From Actinopolymorpha alba DSM 45243 (GTDB lineage: Bacteria; Actinomycetota; Actinomycetes; Propionibacteriales; Actinopolymorphaceae), in contig NZ_KB892778.1 in assembly GCF_000373925.1 (NCBI RefSeq), forward strand, positions 1 to 53,570: 53,570 nt of DNA, read 5' to 3'. Position 1 is the stretch's first letter; each line of letters starts with the position of its first letter. The notes beneath the pieces were generated by a model. That model ran no database searches. It saw only the letters and a program-made list of their open reading frames with translations, and had not been told where the DNA came from. Below are positions 40,729 through 50,096 of this stretch, in pieces. A program made the position numbers and the translations under genes.

Positions 40729-41556
40729 ATGGAATCTCGAAACCCGGAATCCCGAAAGCCGAGCCCGCTCGACGACTTCCTTTTCGATCTTCGTGGGTAC
40801 CTGATCCTGGAGAACGCCGTCGAACCCGAGCTGCTCGGCGACCTCATCCAGGCGTTCGACGAATTTCCCGATCTTGAACCCGGCGAATGGTGGGGAAACG
40901 CCCAGCGGCGCGACTACACCGAGGAGACCGGGTTCGAACTCCACAACTGCGTCGAGGCCGGCGAGCCGTTCGAGCGGCTGATCGATCATCCGTCCTGGAT
41001 CGAGTACGTACTGAGGTACGCCGGTGAGGACGACAGTTATGTCAGGGGCGTTTTCATCGATGAATGCATCGCCTCGATCCGGCGGTCCGGCGGGCACCAT
41101 CCCGTGCACAGCGGTGGATATCGGGGCGCCATGCGGGGCGCTTACCGTTACCTGAACGGCGTGTTCCGCTGCGGTCAGGTCAACATCATCGTGGCGTTGA
41201 CCGATATTGGCGACGGTGACGGCGCGACCATGGTGATTCCGGGTAGTCACAAGTCGAACTTCCCGCACCCGCTGGGCGGCGACTATGCCCGCGGTGATCG
41301 CATGGACACCCTGCCCGGCGCGATTCCCGTCCATCTCCGCAAGGGCGACGCGCTGCTTTTCATCGACGGTCTCATGCATGGCGGGAGTAGCCGGACGAAT
41401 CCGGGGGAGCGGCGGATTCTCATTTATCGGTACGGCCCGTCATGGGCGCGGACCAGGTTCGGGTACGAGTATTCGCGGCCGCTGCTGGATCGGCTGTCAC
41501 CCGAACGGCGGCGGATTCTCGAGCCGGTCCCACCCAGCCGGCCACCTGCCGTGTAG
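40729..41556 (+). CDS. Phytanoyl-CoA dioxygenase family protein
   Basis: 275 aa double-stranded beta-helix, iron/2-oxoglutarate type. FLFDLRGYLILENAVEPELL is the family N-terminus; metal and cofactor residues are in FIDECIASIRRSGGHHPVHS, DGDGATMVIPGSHKSNFPHP, and LMHGGSSRTNPGERRILIYR (distal His and Arg). ATG 40729 with GGAGGGACGCTC upstream. It is divergent from the flavoprotein operon and ends about 240 bp before the large secreted protein. It may hydroxylate a metabolite; substrate unknown. Confidence 0.85.
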   Translation: MESRNPESRKPSPLDDFLFDLRGYLILENAVEPELLGDLIQAFDEFPDLEPGEWWGNAQRRDYTEETGFELHNCVEAGEPFERLIDHPSWIEYVLRYAGEDDSYVRGVFIDECIASIRRSGGHHPVHSGGYRGAMRGAYRYLNGVFRCGQVNIIVALTDIGDGDGATMVIPGSHKSNFPHPLGGDYARGDRMDTLPGAIPVHLRKGDALLFIDGLMHGGSSRTNPGERRILIYRYGPSWARTRFGYEYSRPLLDRLSPERRRILEPVPPSRPPAV

Positions 41557-41697
41557 GTCTCAGCCGTTCGGTTTCTGAACGCTGCGAAGGAGCGCGCGCG
41601 GGCCTTCTGAGGCGTGTCGCCGGTCGATGGAGTTCACGGATATGCGGGGATATTGACAGCGCACGGTTCCTACTGAACAGTTCCCCGGTACCCGGCT

Positions 41698-41709
41698 TGA
41701 ATCGATACA
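41698..41709. promoter_or_regulatory. Candidate LacI-type operator of cluster 2
   Basis: tgaatcgataca is a 10-of-12 palindrome centred on CG, about 90 bp upstream of the secreted protein gene. The remaining part of the 41557-41798 leader shows a repeated ggatat pair but no gene. The site differs from the cluster 1 operators. Confidence 0.35.
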
Positions 41710-41798
41710 GATGGCCGGGTGAACGGTTCGCCAGATTCCGTGTTCCGGTAGCACCGGAAGGCTCAGCACAACGGGACGACCCCCGGAGGTGCTCAACC

Positions 41799-44700
41799 AT
41801 GCCCGCTCCTTTCGAACCCATTCCTGGCTCTCCCCGACCGGGCCGGCGTACGCTCCTTCGCTGGTCAGGGATTGGTGTGTTCGCCGCGGTCACGAACGGA
41901 TACTTCGCCACTCCCGCCATGGCGAGGCTCGCCAGCGGTACATCCACGCGAGGGCAAGGCACCCAAGGGCCGGCCGCGTCAGCCCTCGGCTGGACTTTCG
42001 ACGCGACGACAGGGCTCTTCATCCAGCCACCCGTGTCGGCGGGCACGGCAGTGGCATGGGAGTTCAACACAGACGGGGATGCTGAGGGATGGCAGCCGAC
42101 CCACAGCGTGGCGCCGTTCACGGTGGCAGGGGGAACGCTTCAGACAACCGTGACGGGCCACGATCCCTACCTGTTCGCGCCACCGGTACGCCTGACCGGT
42201 CAGCGCGACCGGCTGCTGCGGATCCGCGCCAGGGCGACCGGCGGCGACCGGCTCGGCATCTATTTTGCCACCGAGGAGTCGCCGAACCTCGCCGAAGACA
42301 AGATGATCCGGGTTCCGCTCCCGATGGATGGCGAGTTCCACGAACTCACTCTCGACCTGGGCGCGGCCAGCCAGCTATGGCGATCGGGGACGGTCACCAC
42401 CTTCCGGGTGGATATCGAGCCGGCCAGCAGCGAAGGCGTCGTTCTCGAGATCGACTACGTACGCATCGAACGCCTCGGTGCCCGGTTAGCCGCGACCGTG
42501 CCCGGCGTCTCGCTCGGCAGCATCCAGCCCGGCGAGGAATTCACGGTCGCGACGACGGTGAGCAACCTCGGGGGCGAGGGCGCCGCCGGCTTCCCGGTCG
42601 AGCTCACGTTGCCCGAGGGCGCGGTGCCGATCGGTAACCCGGCAACGGATGTACCCGCCCTCGCCGCCGGCGCTGAAGTGAAGCTCACCTGGACGGCACG
42701 GTTGACCGCGGCGACACCGGGCGCGGCGACGATCGACCTCGCGGCCCCTGGGGGCGCGTTCCGGTTCGGCGCGCTCATTCCCGCGGTACCCGCGGCGCGG
42801 CTCGCGGCCCGCTGGGCACCCACTGGTGTGCAGGTTTTCCGCGACAACGCCGGCCACACCTACCTGCAGAACGCCCGTCTGCGGCTGGCGCTGCTCATCG
42901 GCCCACGCGGCTTCGCGCAAGCTCAGCTTGCCGTCCGCGACGGCGCGACCTGGCGGCCGATGGCCAGCAGCCAGCCGTTGACCTGGGTCGTGGTTCAGGG
43001 TGTGAACGGTCCTGAGCTCCTGCCAGTCGTACCCGACAAGGTGCGCCTGGTCACCGGCGACCCGGGTTCGGTGACTCTCACCGGCGGGGTGGTCGCGTCG
43101 GACGGTACGCGCTGGAGTGTGGAGCTGTCGTACTCACTCGGCGCGAAGGACGCCTTCGTACGAACGACGTACACCGCGACACCGGACCGGAACACCGACC
43201 TGCTCGCCTTCCGCGGACCGTCCCTCACCGCCGGAGAGCGGAGCTTTGGTGAGGCGCAGGACAGGGCGCTCTTCCCTGGCCTGGAATGGCTGGTGGCGGG
43301 AGAGCGGTCCTCCTCGACGCTTGACGCGGACCCTCCGCACAACCTTCGGTCGACCCCGCATCCGCTCAAGGTCACGGTGCCCCTGCTCGCGCTCGTCAAC
43401 GACGGTGCGCTGGTCTCGCTGCAGTGGGACACCCAGCAGGTGTGGGATGGCGAGCGACGCCATCCGACCCCGCGGTTCGCCTCACCCAACTGGATCGACG
43501 GGCAACGCAACCATGCCTTGACGTTGTTCGTGCCAGGTGTCCCCGACCACGTGGACGAGAACGCACCATGGGCAACGGTCGCGCCGTATCCGGCGAAGGC
43601 CGGCCGTCCGCTGCGGGTGCGCGCGGAACTCGTGACCGAGCTGACCAGTGACGTCCTCCGCGCGATGGACCACTGGTACGCCGTGCACGGGTTGCCGGAT
43701 CCGGCGGACAAACCCTTCGGGTGGGAGCAGGAGCTGGAGCTGATCCGGAACGCGTACGTGACGTCGTACTGGGATCCGGCGGTGAAAGGCTGGCCACACG
43801 TGTACGGCTGGGAACCCGAGCCGTTCGTGCCGCTCGCCGCCGTCCTCCAGATTGCCGGACTGCTCGCCAGCGACCCGGCCGCTGCCCGGGCGGCGTTCGA
43901 CCGGGTACGCGAGTTCACCGTGAACGTCCTTGCGGAGAAGGGCCCGGGCGCTCTCGGCGAGCTCGGCGGCGCGCACATCACGATGTTTCACGCGCCGTTC
44001 TATCTCGGGCATCTCGAAGGCGCGCTGCCACGCTTCCGCGAGCAGATGGCCGACCTCCTGCGAACCCAGTGGGCCGACGGAAGCTGGCGGTTCGACCCGG
44101 GCGACGATCCCAATCGGCGGCGGCTGGGTGAGCCGGGCGCAGAAGGGCTCGGGTTCACCGCCGTACCCGCGCAGCGCCTGTTGAGGTACGCCCGGCTGAG
44201 CGGTGATCAAGAGGCCCTTGACGCGGGTCTGCGGGCCCTTGGATACCTGGAGAAGTTCGACGTACCTCGAGCCGCCCAGACCTGGGAGGTGCCGGTACAC
44301 ACACCGGACGTCCTGGCCTCGGCGTATGGCGCCGGCGCCTACGCGGAGGGCTACCGGCTCACCGGCAAGGGCGACTACCTGCACCGCGCGGAGTACTGGG
44401 CGCGCACCGGCCTTCCCTTCCTGTACGCGTGGTCTGATCCCGAGCGTCCGATGCTGCCGTACGCGTCGATCCCTGTCTTCGGGGCAACGGCATTCGTGCT
44501 CCCGTGGTTCGCGCGGGCCGTTCAGTGGAACGGCCTGGTCTACGCGTACTTCCTGCTCGACCTGCTTGACGCCGGCGGGCGCAAGGTGCGCTTTCCATGG
44601 CGCACGGTCGCTGAAGGTCTCGTGGTCAGCGCCATGCACCAGCAGCGCACCGAGGAGCCCGGGAAGGGCGGCTATCCAGACGTGTGGGAGTTGCGCGAGA

Positions 44701-45089
44701 ACGTCCCCATCAAGAACGTCGACATCAATCCCGAGGGTCTCGCGAAACCGGCCATCATGCTCATGGGTAGGCCGACCGACGTACAAACCGTCCTGCTGCG
44801 AAGGTCGGGGGAGGTCGCCCGGATCAGTACCGCCGCGGCCGTGTCCGGCGCCTCGTGGACGGCGTCCACCCTCGCGGCAACGCTCCACTTCTATGCCGGC
44901 GCGACCTCTCACCTCATGGTGACAGGCGTTTCCGGCCCACGTCAGGTGCTGGTTGACGGGCGCGCGTTGCCTCGCGTGACGTCGCTTGACGCAGAGGAGG
45001 TTGCGGAGGGCTGGAAACGCCTGCCGGACGGGACCCTGCTGGTCAAGCTGCGCCATGCCGCCGAATCCACTCTGACAGTCAACCTGTAA
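41799..45089 (+). CDS. Tat-secreted multidomain protein, probable polysaccharide-active enzyme
   Basis: 1096 aa. A Tat signal with Arg16-Arg17 (RRTLLRW) and an Ala-x-Ala end. Residues ~65-205 are a jelly-roll-like carbohydrate-binding region (WEFNTDGDAEGWQPTHSV, GIYFATEESPN). ~205-290 is a CARDB-like stalk (GVSLGSIQPGEEFTVATTVS). ~310-590 is a beta-sandwich domain. ~620-950 is helical with repeats of the six-hairpin glycosidase kind (GWPHVYGWEPEPFVPLAAVL, GTLxxx-like HAPFYLGHLEGALPRFREQM, WADGSWRFDPGDDPN, ASAYGAGAYAEGYRLTGK). A beta C-terminus ends the protein. No named family fits the whole. It heads the cluster with binding protein and permeases 44 bp on. ATG 41799 has GGAGG nine bases upstream. 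Confidence 0.7.
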   Translation: MPAPFEPIPGSPRPGRRTLLRWSGIGVFAAVTNGYFATPAMARLASGTSTRGQGTQGPAASALGWTFDATTGLFIQPPVSAGTAVAWEFNTDGDAEGWQPTHSVAPFTVAGGTLQTTVTGHDPYLFAPPVRLTGQRDRLLRIRARATGGDRLGIYFATEESPNLAEDKMIRVPLPMDGEFHELTLDLGAASQLWRSGTVTTFRVDIEPASSEGVVLEIDYVRIERLGARLAATVPGVSLGSIQPGEEFTVATTVSNLGGEGAAGFPVELTLPEGAVPIGNPATDVPALAAGAEVKLTWTARLTAATPGAATIDLAAPGGAFRFGALIPAVPAARLAARWAPTGVQVFRDNAGHTYLQNARLRLALLIGPRGFAQAQLAVRDGATWRPMASSQPLTWVVVQGVNGPELLPVVPDKVRLVTGDPGSVTLTGGVVASDGTRWSVELSYSLGAKDAFVRTTYTATPDRNTDLLAFRGPSLTAGERSFGEAQDRALFPGLEWLVAGERSSSTLDADPPHNLRSTPHPLKVTVPLLALVNDGALVSLQWDTQQVWDGERRHPTPRFASPNWIDGQRNHALTLFVPGVPDHVDENAPWATVAPYPAKAGRPLRVRAELVTELTSDVLRAMDHWYAVHGLPDPADKPFGWEQELELIRNAYVTSYWDPAVKGWPHVYGWEPEPFVPLAAVLQIAGLLASDPAAARAAFDRVREFTVNVLAEKGPGALGELGGAHITMFHAPFYLGHLEGALPRFREQMADLLRTQWADGSWRFDPGDDPNRRRLGEPGAEGLGFTAVPAQRLLRYARLSGDQEALDAGLRALGYLEKFDVPRAAQTWEVPVHTPDVLASAYGAGAYAEGYRLTGKGDYLHRAEYWARTGLPFLYAWSDPERPMLPYASIPVFGATAFVLPWFARAVQWNGLVYAYFLLDLLDAGGRKVRFPWRTVAEGLVVSAMHQQRTEEPGKGGYPDVWELRENVPIKNVDINPEGLAKPAIMLMGRPTDVQTVLLRRSGEVARISTAAAVSGASWTASTLAATLHFYAGATSHLMVTGVSGPRQVLVDGRALPRVTSLDAEEVAEGWKRLPDGTLLVKLRHAAESTLTVNL

Positions 45090-45132
45090 TTCGCCGTACT
45101 CAATGGACCGGCCTTACCAGAAGGGCCCTCGA

Positions 45133-46656
45133 ATGTTCTCGACCAACCTCGTTTCGGACCGCGGACGTCCGCGCCTCCACAGAAAAGCCTGGGTTCGCCT
45201 CCTTTCGGGCGTCGCCGCACTCGCCCTCGCGGCGTCCGCCTGTGGCGGCAGCGGCGACGGCTCATCCAGTGACTCCTCCGGTGACACCGTCACCATCACT
45301 CTGGAAGGTCCGAACCAGTGGAACGAAAGCGGTTCGTCGTTCGGGCGACCGTGGGAGGACCTGGTCGCGGCGTTCGAGAAGGAGGAGCCGACGATCAAGG
45401 TCAAGACGGTGGTCCTGCCGCTCTCCAGTTTCAGCCAGACCATCTCGACCCACCTGTCGGCCGGGACCGCGCCGGAGCTGGTGTTCAACCAGGCGCCGCA
45501 CCAGCCCTACATGGTGACGGCGCTCGATGAGTACCTCCAGAAGCCGAACCCCTACATCAAGAGCGGTCCCGGCAGTCAACGCTGGATTGACGTCTTCCGT
45601 AAGCGCTATTACGGGACCGGCAACCCGGCAAGTCGCAATGCCGAGGGAAAGGTGGAGTTCGTTCCCTTCAACCTCGTCGGCATTGGTCTGTTCTACAACA
45701 AGGAAGCCTTCGACAAGGCCGGTATCAGTGCGCCGTTCGCCACCTTCGAGGACCTGATCGACGGGTGCGGCAAACTCAAGGCCGCGGGCTACACCCCGCT
45801 GGCGATGGATCGGTCAGACCTCGGACCGGGATGGACGATGTCCACGATCAGCGGCATGTTGCTGGACACGTGGGTCGACCGGTTGAACGTCTACACGGTG
45901 GACGGCAAGCCCGGGAAGGCCGCCTCGTCGACCGGCCAGCCGGTGGTGGCGGGCAAGTCGGTGGCGAAGGCCGTCCTGTCGGGTGAGCTCACCACCAAGG
46001 CTCCCGAGATCGTCGAGTCCCACAAGCTGATCAAGCGGATGTGGGACTCCTGCGTGGACAAGAACTGGTCGGGTAACACCGAAGGTCTCAACGGTGCCGT
46101 CGTTGGCCTGCGCGACTTCGCGGGCGGCAAGGCCGGCATGGCATGGGGCGTCAACTTCGGGGTGAGCGCGTTGAAGGACGTGAAGTTCTCCTTCTCCAGC
46201 ATGCCGTTCCCGCAGATCACCACTGACTCCACGCCAGTGGCCACCGACGCGCCGGCGAGGTTCGGGGCGAGCGTCGGCGGCACAAGCTACATGATCCCGT
46301 CGAAGGTCAAGGGCGCGAAACTCCAGGCCGCGGTGAAGTTCCTGCAGTTCGTCAGCACACCGGAGCGCATCCAGCCGTGGCTTTCGGCGACTGGCGGCAT
46401 CTCGGCAGTGGAGGGCTCCGCCGGTGCCGGAGAGACCAAAGCCTTCGCCGATGGGAGCTGGGGCGACTCGATCCCGCTGGGCATCCCCGGAGGTCCTCCT
46501 GGCGTGACCACGCTCAGCTTGTTCGAAGGCTGGTTGCTGGGAACGAAGAACCTCCAGCAGCAGGAGTCCTACCTGCAGAACCTGTGGATCAAGGGGCAAC
46601 GCCAGGCCGTCAAGGACAACAAGTGGGACAAGGAACCCTGGGCGGGGAGAAAGTGA
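45133..46656 (+). CDS. Sugar ABC transporter solute-binding lipoprotein (cluster 2)
   Basis: 507 aa. Sec-type lipoprotein signal with positive start, hydrophobic LLSGVAALALAASAC and lipobox Cys, then a serine-rich linker. The mature fold is a family 1 binding protein (VTITLEGPNQWNESGSSFGR, LSAGTAPELVFNQAPHQPY, GIGLFYNKEAFDKAGIS, VKFLQFVSTPERIQPW). ATG 45133 preferred over 45103 because AGAAGGG lies seven bases upstream. It feeds the two following permeases; it likely binds the product of the secreted protein. Confidence 0.9.
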   Translation: MFSTNLVSDRGRPRLHRKAWVRLLSGVAALALAASACGGSGDGSSSDSSGDTVTITLEGPNQWNESGSSFGRPWEDLVAAFEKEEPTIKVKTVVLPLSSFSQTISTHLSAGTAPELVFNQAPHQPYMVTALDEYLQKPNPYIKSGPGSQRWIDVFRKRYYGTGNPASRNAEGKVEFVPFNLVGIGLFYNKEAFDKAGISAPFATFEDLIDGCGKLKAAGYTPLAMDRSDLGPGWTMSTISGMLLDTWVDRLNVYTVDGKPGKAASSTGQPVVAGKSVAKAVLSGELTTKAPEIVESHKLIKRMWDSCVDKNWSGNTEGLNGAVVGLRDFAGGKAGMAWGVNFGVSALKDVKFSFSSMPFPQITTDSTPVATDAPARFGASVGGTSYMIPSKVKGAKLQAAVKFLQFVSTPERIQPWLSATGGISAVEGSAGAGETKAFADGSWGDSIPLGIPGGPPGVTTLSLFEGWLLGTKNLQQQESYLQNLWIKGQRQAVKDNKWDKEPWAGRK

Positions 46657-47561
46657 GGACCATGCGGGCAGGGCGTCGACGCTTCCCGTGGTACGCCTAT
46701 CTCGCTCTCGCTCCGTTGTTCGCGACGCTGGCGGTGTTCGCCTACTACCCGGCGGCCAGCGGGATCTGGCATTCGCTCTACGAATGGCGGCCCGGATTCG
46801 ACTCGCCGTTCGTCGGGCTGGACAACTACGTGACGATGTTCGGGGACGACCTGTGGTGGAAGTCGTTCCGCAATCTCGGCTTCATCTTCGTGTTCGGTGT
46901 CACCATCGCCTGGGCGATCCCGCTGCTGGCCGCCGAACTCATCATCAGCCTGGACAGCAAGCGGGCGCAGTTCACGTTCCGGACCCTGCTCATCGCCCCG
47001 ATGGCGTTTCCGGGTGTCGTCACCGTGTTGCTGTGGGCGGCGATGTACGAGCCGAACAACGGCGTGATCAACCGAGTCCTCCGAAGCATGGGGCTCGGCG
47101 TCCTGGCACAGAACTGGGTGGGCGACCCGGCGTTCGCCCTGCTGTCGTTGCTGTTCATCGGCTTTCCGTTCGTCGCGGGCCTGCCGTTCCTGGTGTTCCT
47201 CACCACTCTCCAGAACGTCCCCACGGAGGTCTTCGAGGCGGCGGCGCTGGACGGCTGCGGACGGCTGCGCCGGCTGACGGCGATCGACCTGCCGTTGATG
47301 GCGAGCCAGCTCAAGTTGCTGGTGTTCCTCGCCACCATCGGCGTTCTCCAGTACGGATTTGCCGCGTACCTCCTCACCGGTGGCGGCCCGGACAACGCCA
47401 CACAGGTGCCGGTGTTGCGGATGCTCGGCGTGGCGTTCCAGGGCAGTGACTGGGGGTATGCGGCGGCGTTGTCCACCACGTTGTTCGTCATGACGATCCT
47501 GCTCAGCGTCGTCATCGTGTTCGTACGAAGGAGGGACACCGCCGATGTCCGTCCGCTCTGA
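46653..47561 (+). CDS. Sugar ABC transporter permease, MalF type (cluster 2)
   Basis: 302 aa, six membrane segments (LALAPLFATLAVFAYYPAAS first). The EAA loop is EAAALDGCGRLRRLTAIDLP. GTG 46653 overlaps the binding-protein stop (GTGA), and ATG 46662 is the alternative. The stop lies inside the next permease gene (17-bp overlap). As in cluster 1, no ATPase gene is present. Confidence 0.9.
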   Translation: MRTMRAGRRRFPWYAYLALAPLFATLAVFAYYPAASGIWHSLYEWRPGFDSPFVGLDNYVTMFGDDLWWKSFRNLGFIFVFGVTIAWAIPLLAAELIISLDSKRAQFTFRTLLIAPMAFPGVVTVLLWAAMYEPNNGVINRVLRSMGLGVLAQNWVGDPAFALLSLLFIGFPFVAGLPFLVFLTTLQNVPTEVFEAAALDGCGRLRRLTAIDLPLMASQLKLLVFLATIGVLQYGFAAYLLTGGGPDNATQVPVLRMLGVAFQGSDWGYAAALSTTLFVMTILLSVVIVFVRRRDTADVRPL

Positions 47562-48465
47562 CGTAGCCGCGCCCCGCACGCAAGCCCGTCATGCGCAAGC
47601 GCGTCGTGCGCAAGCCCGACGTGCGCAAACCCGACGTACGCGAGGCCGTCGCCAGGCGCTGATCATGCTGGCTCTGGGCGTCATCGTGTTCGTGGGGCTG
47701 TTTCCGTTCCTCTTCATGCTGGTCACGTCGTTCAAGACCAACCAGCAGTATTACGAGTCGTGGTGGCTGCCGGCGCTGCCGCTGCATCTGGAGAACTACT
47801 CGCGGGCCTGGGCACAGATCCAGCCGTACTTCGTCACCTCGGTGACCGTGGCGGCCGCGGCGATCGTGGGCACGGTCGTGCTGTGTTCGGTGTCGGCGTT
47901 CGTGTTCGCGCGTTACCGCTTCTTCGGACGCAACGTGTTGTTCGGGCTGATCGCCGCGCTGCTCATGGTGCCCGGCATCTCCAGCCTGATCCCGATGTTC
48001 GTGCTGATGCGCGATCTGGGCCTGCTCAACACGCGAGCGGTCCTTGTCATCCCGCACATCGTCGGGGGATCGGTGCTGGGAACCCTGCTGATGAAGACGT
48101 TCGTCGAGCAGCTTCCGCAGGAGCTGTTCGACGCTGCCCGCGTGGATGGTGCGGGGGGCCCGCGGATGTTCGTCTCGATCATGCTCCCGCTGTCCATGCC
48201 GGTCCTCGGCACCATCGCGCTGGTCACCGTGATCGGAGTGTGGAACGACTTCTTCTGGCCGTTGCTGACGGTGACGGAGAACCACCTGCGCACCATCTCG
48301 GCCGGCCTGCAGTTCTTCCAGACACAGAACGCCACGGAGTACGGCCCGCTCTTCGCGGGGTACGCGATCGCCAGCATTCCGTTGCTCGTGCTGTTCGTCT
48401 TCTTGTCGAAGTACTTCCTTGCCGGTCTCCAGGGCGGTCTGCCCGGGGTCGGCGGCACCAAGTGA
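47545..48465 (+). CDS. Sugar ABC transporter permease, MalG type (cluster 2), with repeat-encoded N-terminus
   Basis: 306 aa. Residues ~10-36 are an arginine/alanine/glutamine extension (TQARHAQARRAQARRAQ) encoded by five 15-bp units at 47575-47649. Six membrane segments follow (LIMLALGVIVFVGLFPFLFM first), and the EAA loop is DAARVDGAGGPRMFVSIMLP. The cytosolic extension is unusual for the family. ATG 47545 follows AAGGAGGG. It overlaps the preceding permease. Confidence 0.9.
   Translation: MSVRSDVAAPRTQARHAQARRAQARRAQTRRTRGRRQALIMLALGVIVFVGLFPFLFMLVTSFKTNQQYYESWWLPALPLHLENYSRAWAQIQPYFVTSVTVAAAAIVGTVVLCSVSAFVFARYRFFGRNVLFGLIAALLMVPGISSLIPMFVLMRDLGLLNTRAVLVIPHIVGGSVLGTLLMKTFVEQLPQELFDAARVDGAGGPRMFVSIMLPLSMPVLGTIALVTVIGVWNDFFWPLLTVTENHLRTISAGLQFFQTQNATEYGPLFAGYAIASIPLLVLFVFLSKYFLAGLQGGLPGVGGTK
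47575..47649 (+). repeat. Five tandem 15-bp units inside permease gene
   Basis: Units follow the pattern cgtgcgcaagcccga with one to four changes (for example catgcgcaagcgcgt, cgtgcgcaaacccga). The unit is in frame (five codons), so copy-number change would lengthen or shorten the N-terminal tail without breaking the gene. Confidence 0.8.
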
Positions 48466-48475
48466 GGAGTCCGCT

Positions 48476-48830
48476 ATGGCAGTGCGGCTTTTCCCACGAA
48501 GCATGCTGATCCTGGCCGTTGTCGTCTCCTCCCTGCTGGGCACGCTGTCGGCGGTGGCGTCGGCTGGAGCGGCACCTACGGCAACGACCGGCATCACGTC
48601 GGTGTCAGCGGGCGACGCGTCCGTCGTGGTGGCGGGAGCGGTGGACACGGGCGGAGACCCGGTGGCGGTCTACGCGCTTGGCGCCGAGGCAGACCCGAAC
48701 AGCTTGACTGGCATGGAACCTGCCGGGACCACGACCGCGGCCGCGGATGGTTCGTTCCGGGTCTCGGTACCGCGGCTCGACCAGGCGGGCGAAATTCCAG
48801 GTTGACGACGTGGCGTACGTCAACGACTAG
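48476..48830 (+). pseudogene. Eroded secreted protein (signal peptide plus one domain)
   Basis: The frame from ATG 48476 (GAGGAG upstream) has a clear signal peptide (MLILAVVVSSLLGTLSAVAS) and then ITSVSAGDASVVVAGAVDTG, PVAVYALGAEADPNS, DGSFRVSVPRLDQAG, and stops at 48805. A shifted frame from ~48788 continues KFQVDDVAYVND to TAG 48828-48830. The start resembles the N-terminal domain of large secreted DUF5722-type proteins, so most of the original gene may be deleted. It lies 10 bp after the permease gene and 22 bp before the dehydratase gene, with the operon otherwise intact. Confidence 0.55.
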
Positions 48831-48851
48831 GGCGAGTGGAGAGGACGAGAA

Positions 48852-50096
48852 GTGACTGCGGATCGGATCGTCGACGTACGCGCGTCGTTCGTCGGCAGGG
48901 ATGACCCAGAGCCGCCGGCCGCGGGCAAGGCTGGCCGGCGCGGCGATCATTGGCTGGGAGGCAAGGTCGCCAACCCGATGACCAGGTATGCGGAGTTCCG
49001 CGACAGCCGGGACGCGGGCATTGGCGCGGATGACGGCGGCACGGTCGTCGTCGAGGTGGAGGCGGAGTCCGGCGCGGTCGGCGTGTGGACGACCGGTGGC
49101 CTTGCTGCGGCGGCGATCATCGAGCAGCACCTGGCCCGGTTGGTGAAGGGCGAGCGTGCCTCCGCCCACACCCGGATCTGGGACCGGATGTTCGCGAGCA
49201 CCCTGCGCTATGGCCGCAAAGGCCTGGTACTGCACGCGATCTCGGCCGTCGACCTCGCGATCTGGGACCTGCACGGCAAGGTCGTCGGTGAGCCGGTGCA
49301 CGCGTTGATCGGCGGCCGGATCCGGGATTCCGTCCAGGTGTACGCGACCGGTCCGCGCCCAGAAACCGCGGCGGCATTGGGATTCGCGGGGGCGAAGCTG
49401 CCGTTGGTGTGGGGGCCGTCCGAAGGTGAGGCAGGGTTTCGCAACAACGTCGCGCTGGCCCGCGAGGCGCGCGCCGCGGTGCCCGCCGACTTCCCGTTGA
49501 TGTACGACTGCTGGATGGCGCTGGACGTCGACTACGCCGTACGCCTGGCACATGCGGTCGAGCCGCTTGGTTTCACCTGGATCGAGGAGCCCCTACCGCC
49601 GGACGACTATGCGGGCCTGCGGCGGATCCGGGACCGGATGCCACCGACCATGACGTTGAACACCGGCGAACACGAGTACACCGCGGCCGGCTTCCGGCTC
49701 CTCTGCGAGGCGGGGGTCGACGTGATCCAGCCCGACCTCGGCTGGTGCGGTGGTATGACCGAGGTGCTGCGGATCGCGGACGTGGCTCGGGTCTACGACG
49801 TCAGAGTCATCCCGCACACCTGCGGAATGCCCAACTACCACTTCGTGGTGACGCAGCCCGGCGGCGACCTCGCGGAGTTCCCGGTGCTGTCGACGGACGG
49901 GGTGTCGGTGGCTCCGCAGCATGCGCCGTTGTTCTCCGGCGAGGACATTCCTGTCAATGGATGGTTGACGGTCGGAGAGGCTCCTGGCTTCGGACTGACT
50001 CTCAACCCTGATATGCGGTTGGTGCCCGCGGTGCCGGGGCTGCCCGGGGTGCCCGGCAGCCGTCGTGGCGGCGGCGTCGACGACCAGGGGCAGTGA
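48852..50096 (+). CDS. rhmD-like: Enolase-superfamily dehydratase, L-rhamnonate dehydratase-like
   Basis: 414 aa. The N-terminal region KVANPMTRYAEFRDSR and the loop YATGPRPETA followed by FAGAKLPLVWGPSEG are marks of the L-rhamnonate dehydratase group. Magnesium ligands: Asp in LMYDCWMALD, Glu in WIEEPLPPDD, Glu in NTGEHEYTA; the general-base histidine is in VIPHTCGMPNYHF. It would remove water from a 6-deoxy-sugar acid to give a 2-keto-3-deoxy acid. GTG 48852 has GGACGAGA upstream. The stop overlaps the next start (TGATG). Confidence 0.85.
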   Translation: MTADRIVDVRASFVGRDDPEPPAAGKAGRRGDHWLGGKVANPMTRYAEFRDSRDAGIGADDGGTVVVEVEAESGAVGVWTTGGLAAAAIIEQHLARLVKGERASAHTRIWDRMFASTLRYGRKGLVLHAISAVDLAIWDLHGKVVGEPVHALIGGRIRDSVQVYATGPRPETAAALGFAGAKLPLVWGPSEGEAGFRNNVALAREARAAVPADFPLMYDCWMALDVDYAVRLAHAVEPLGFTWIEEPLPPDDYAGLRRIRDRMPPTMTLNTGEHEYTAAGFRLLCEAGVDVIQPDLGWCGGMTEVLRIADVARVYDVRVIPHTCGMPNYHFVVTQPGGDLAEFPVLSTDGVSVAPQHAPLFSGEDIPVNGWLTVGEAPGFGLTLNPDMRLVPAVPGLPGVPGSRRGGGVDDQGQ

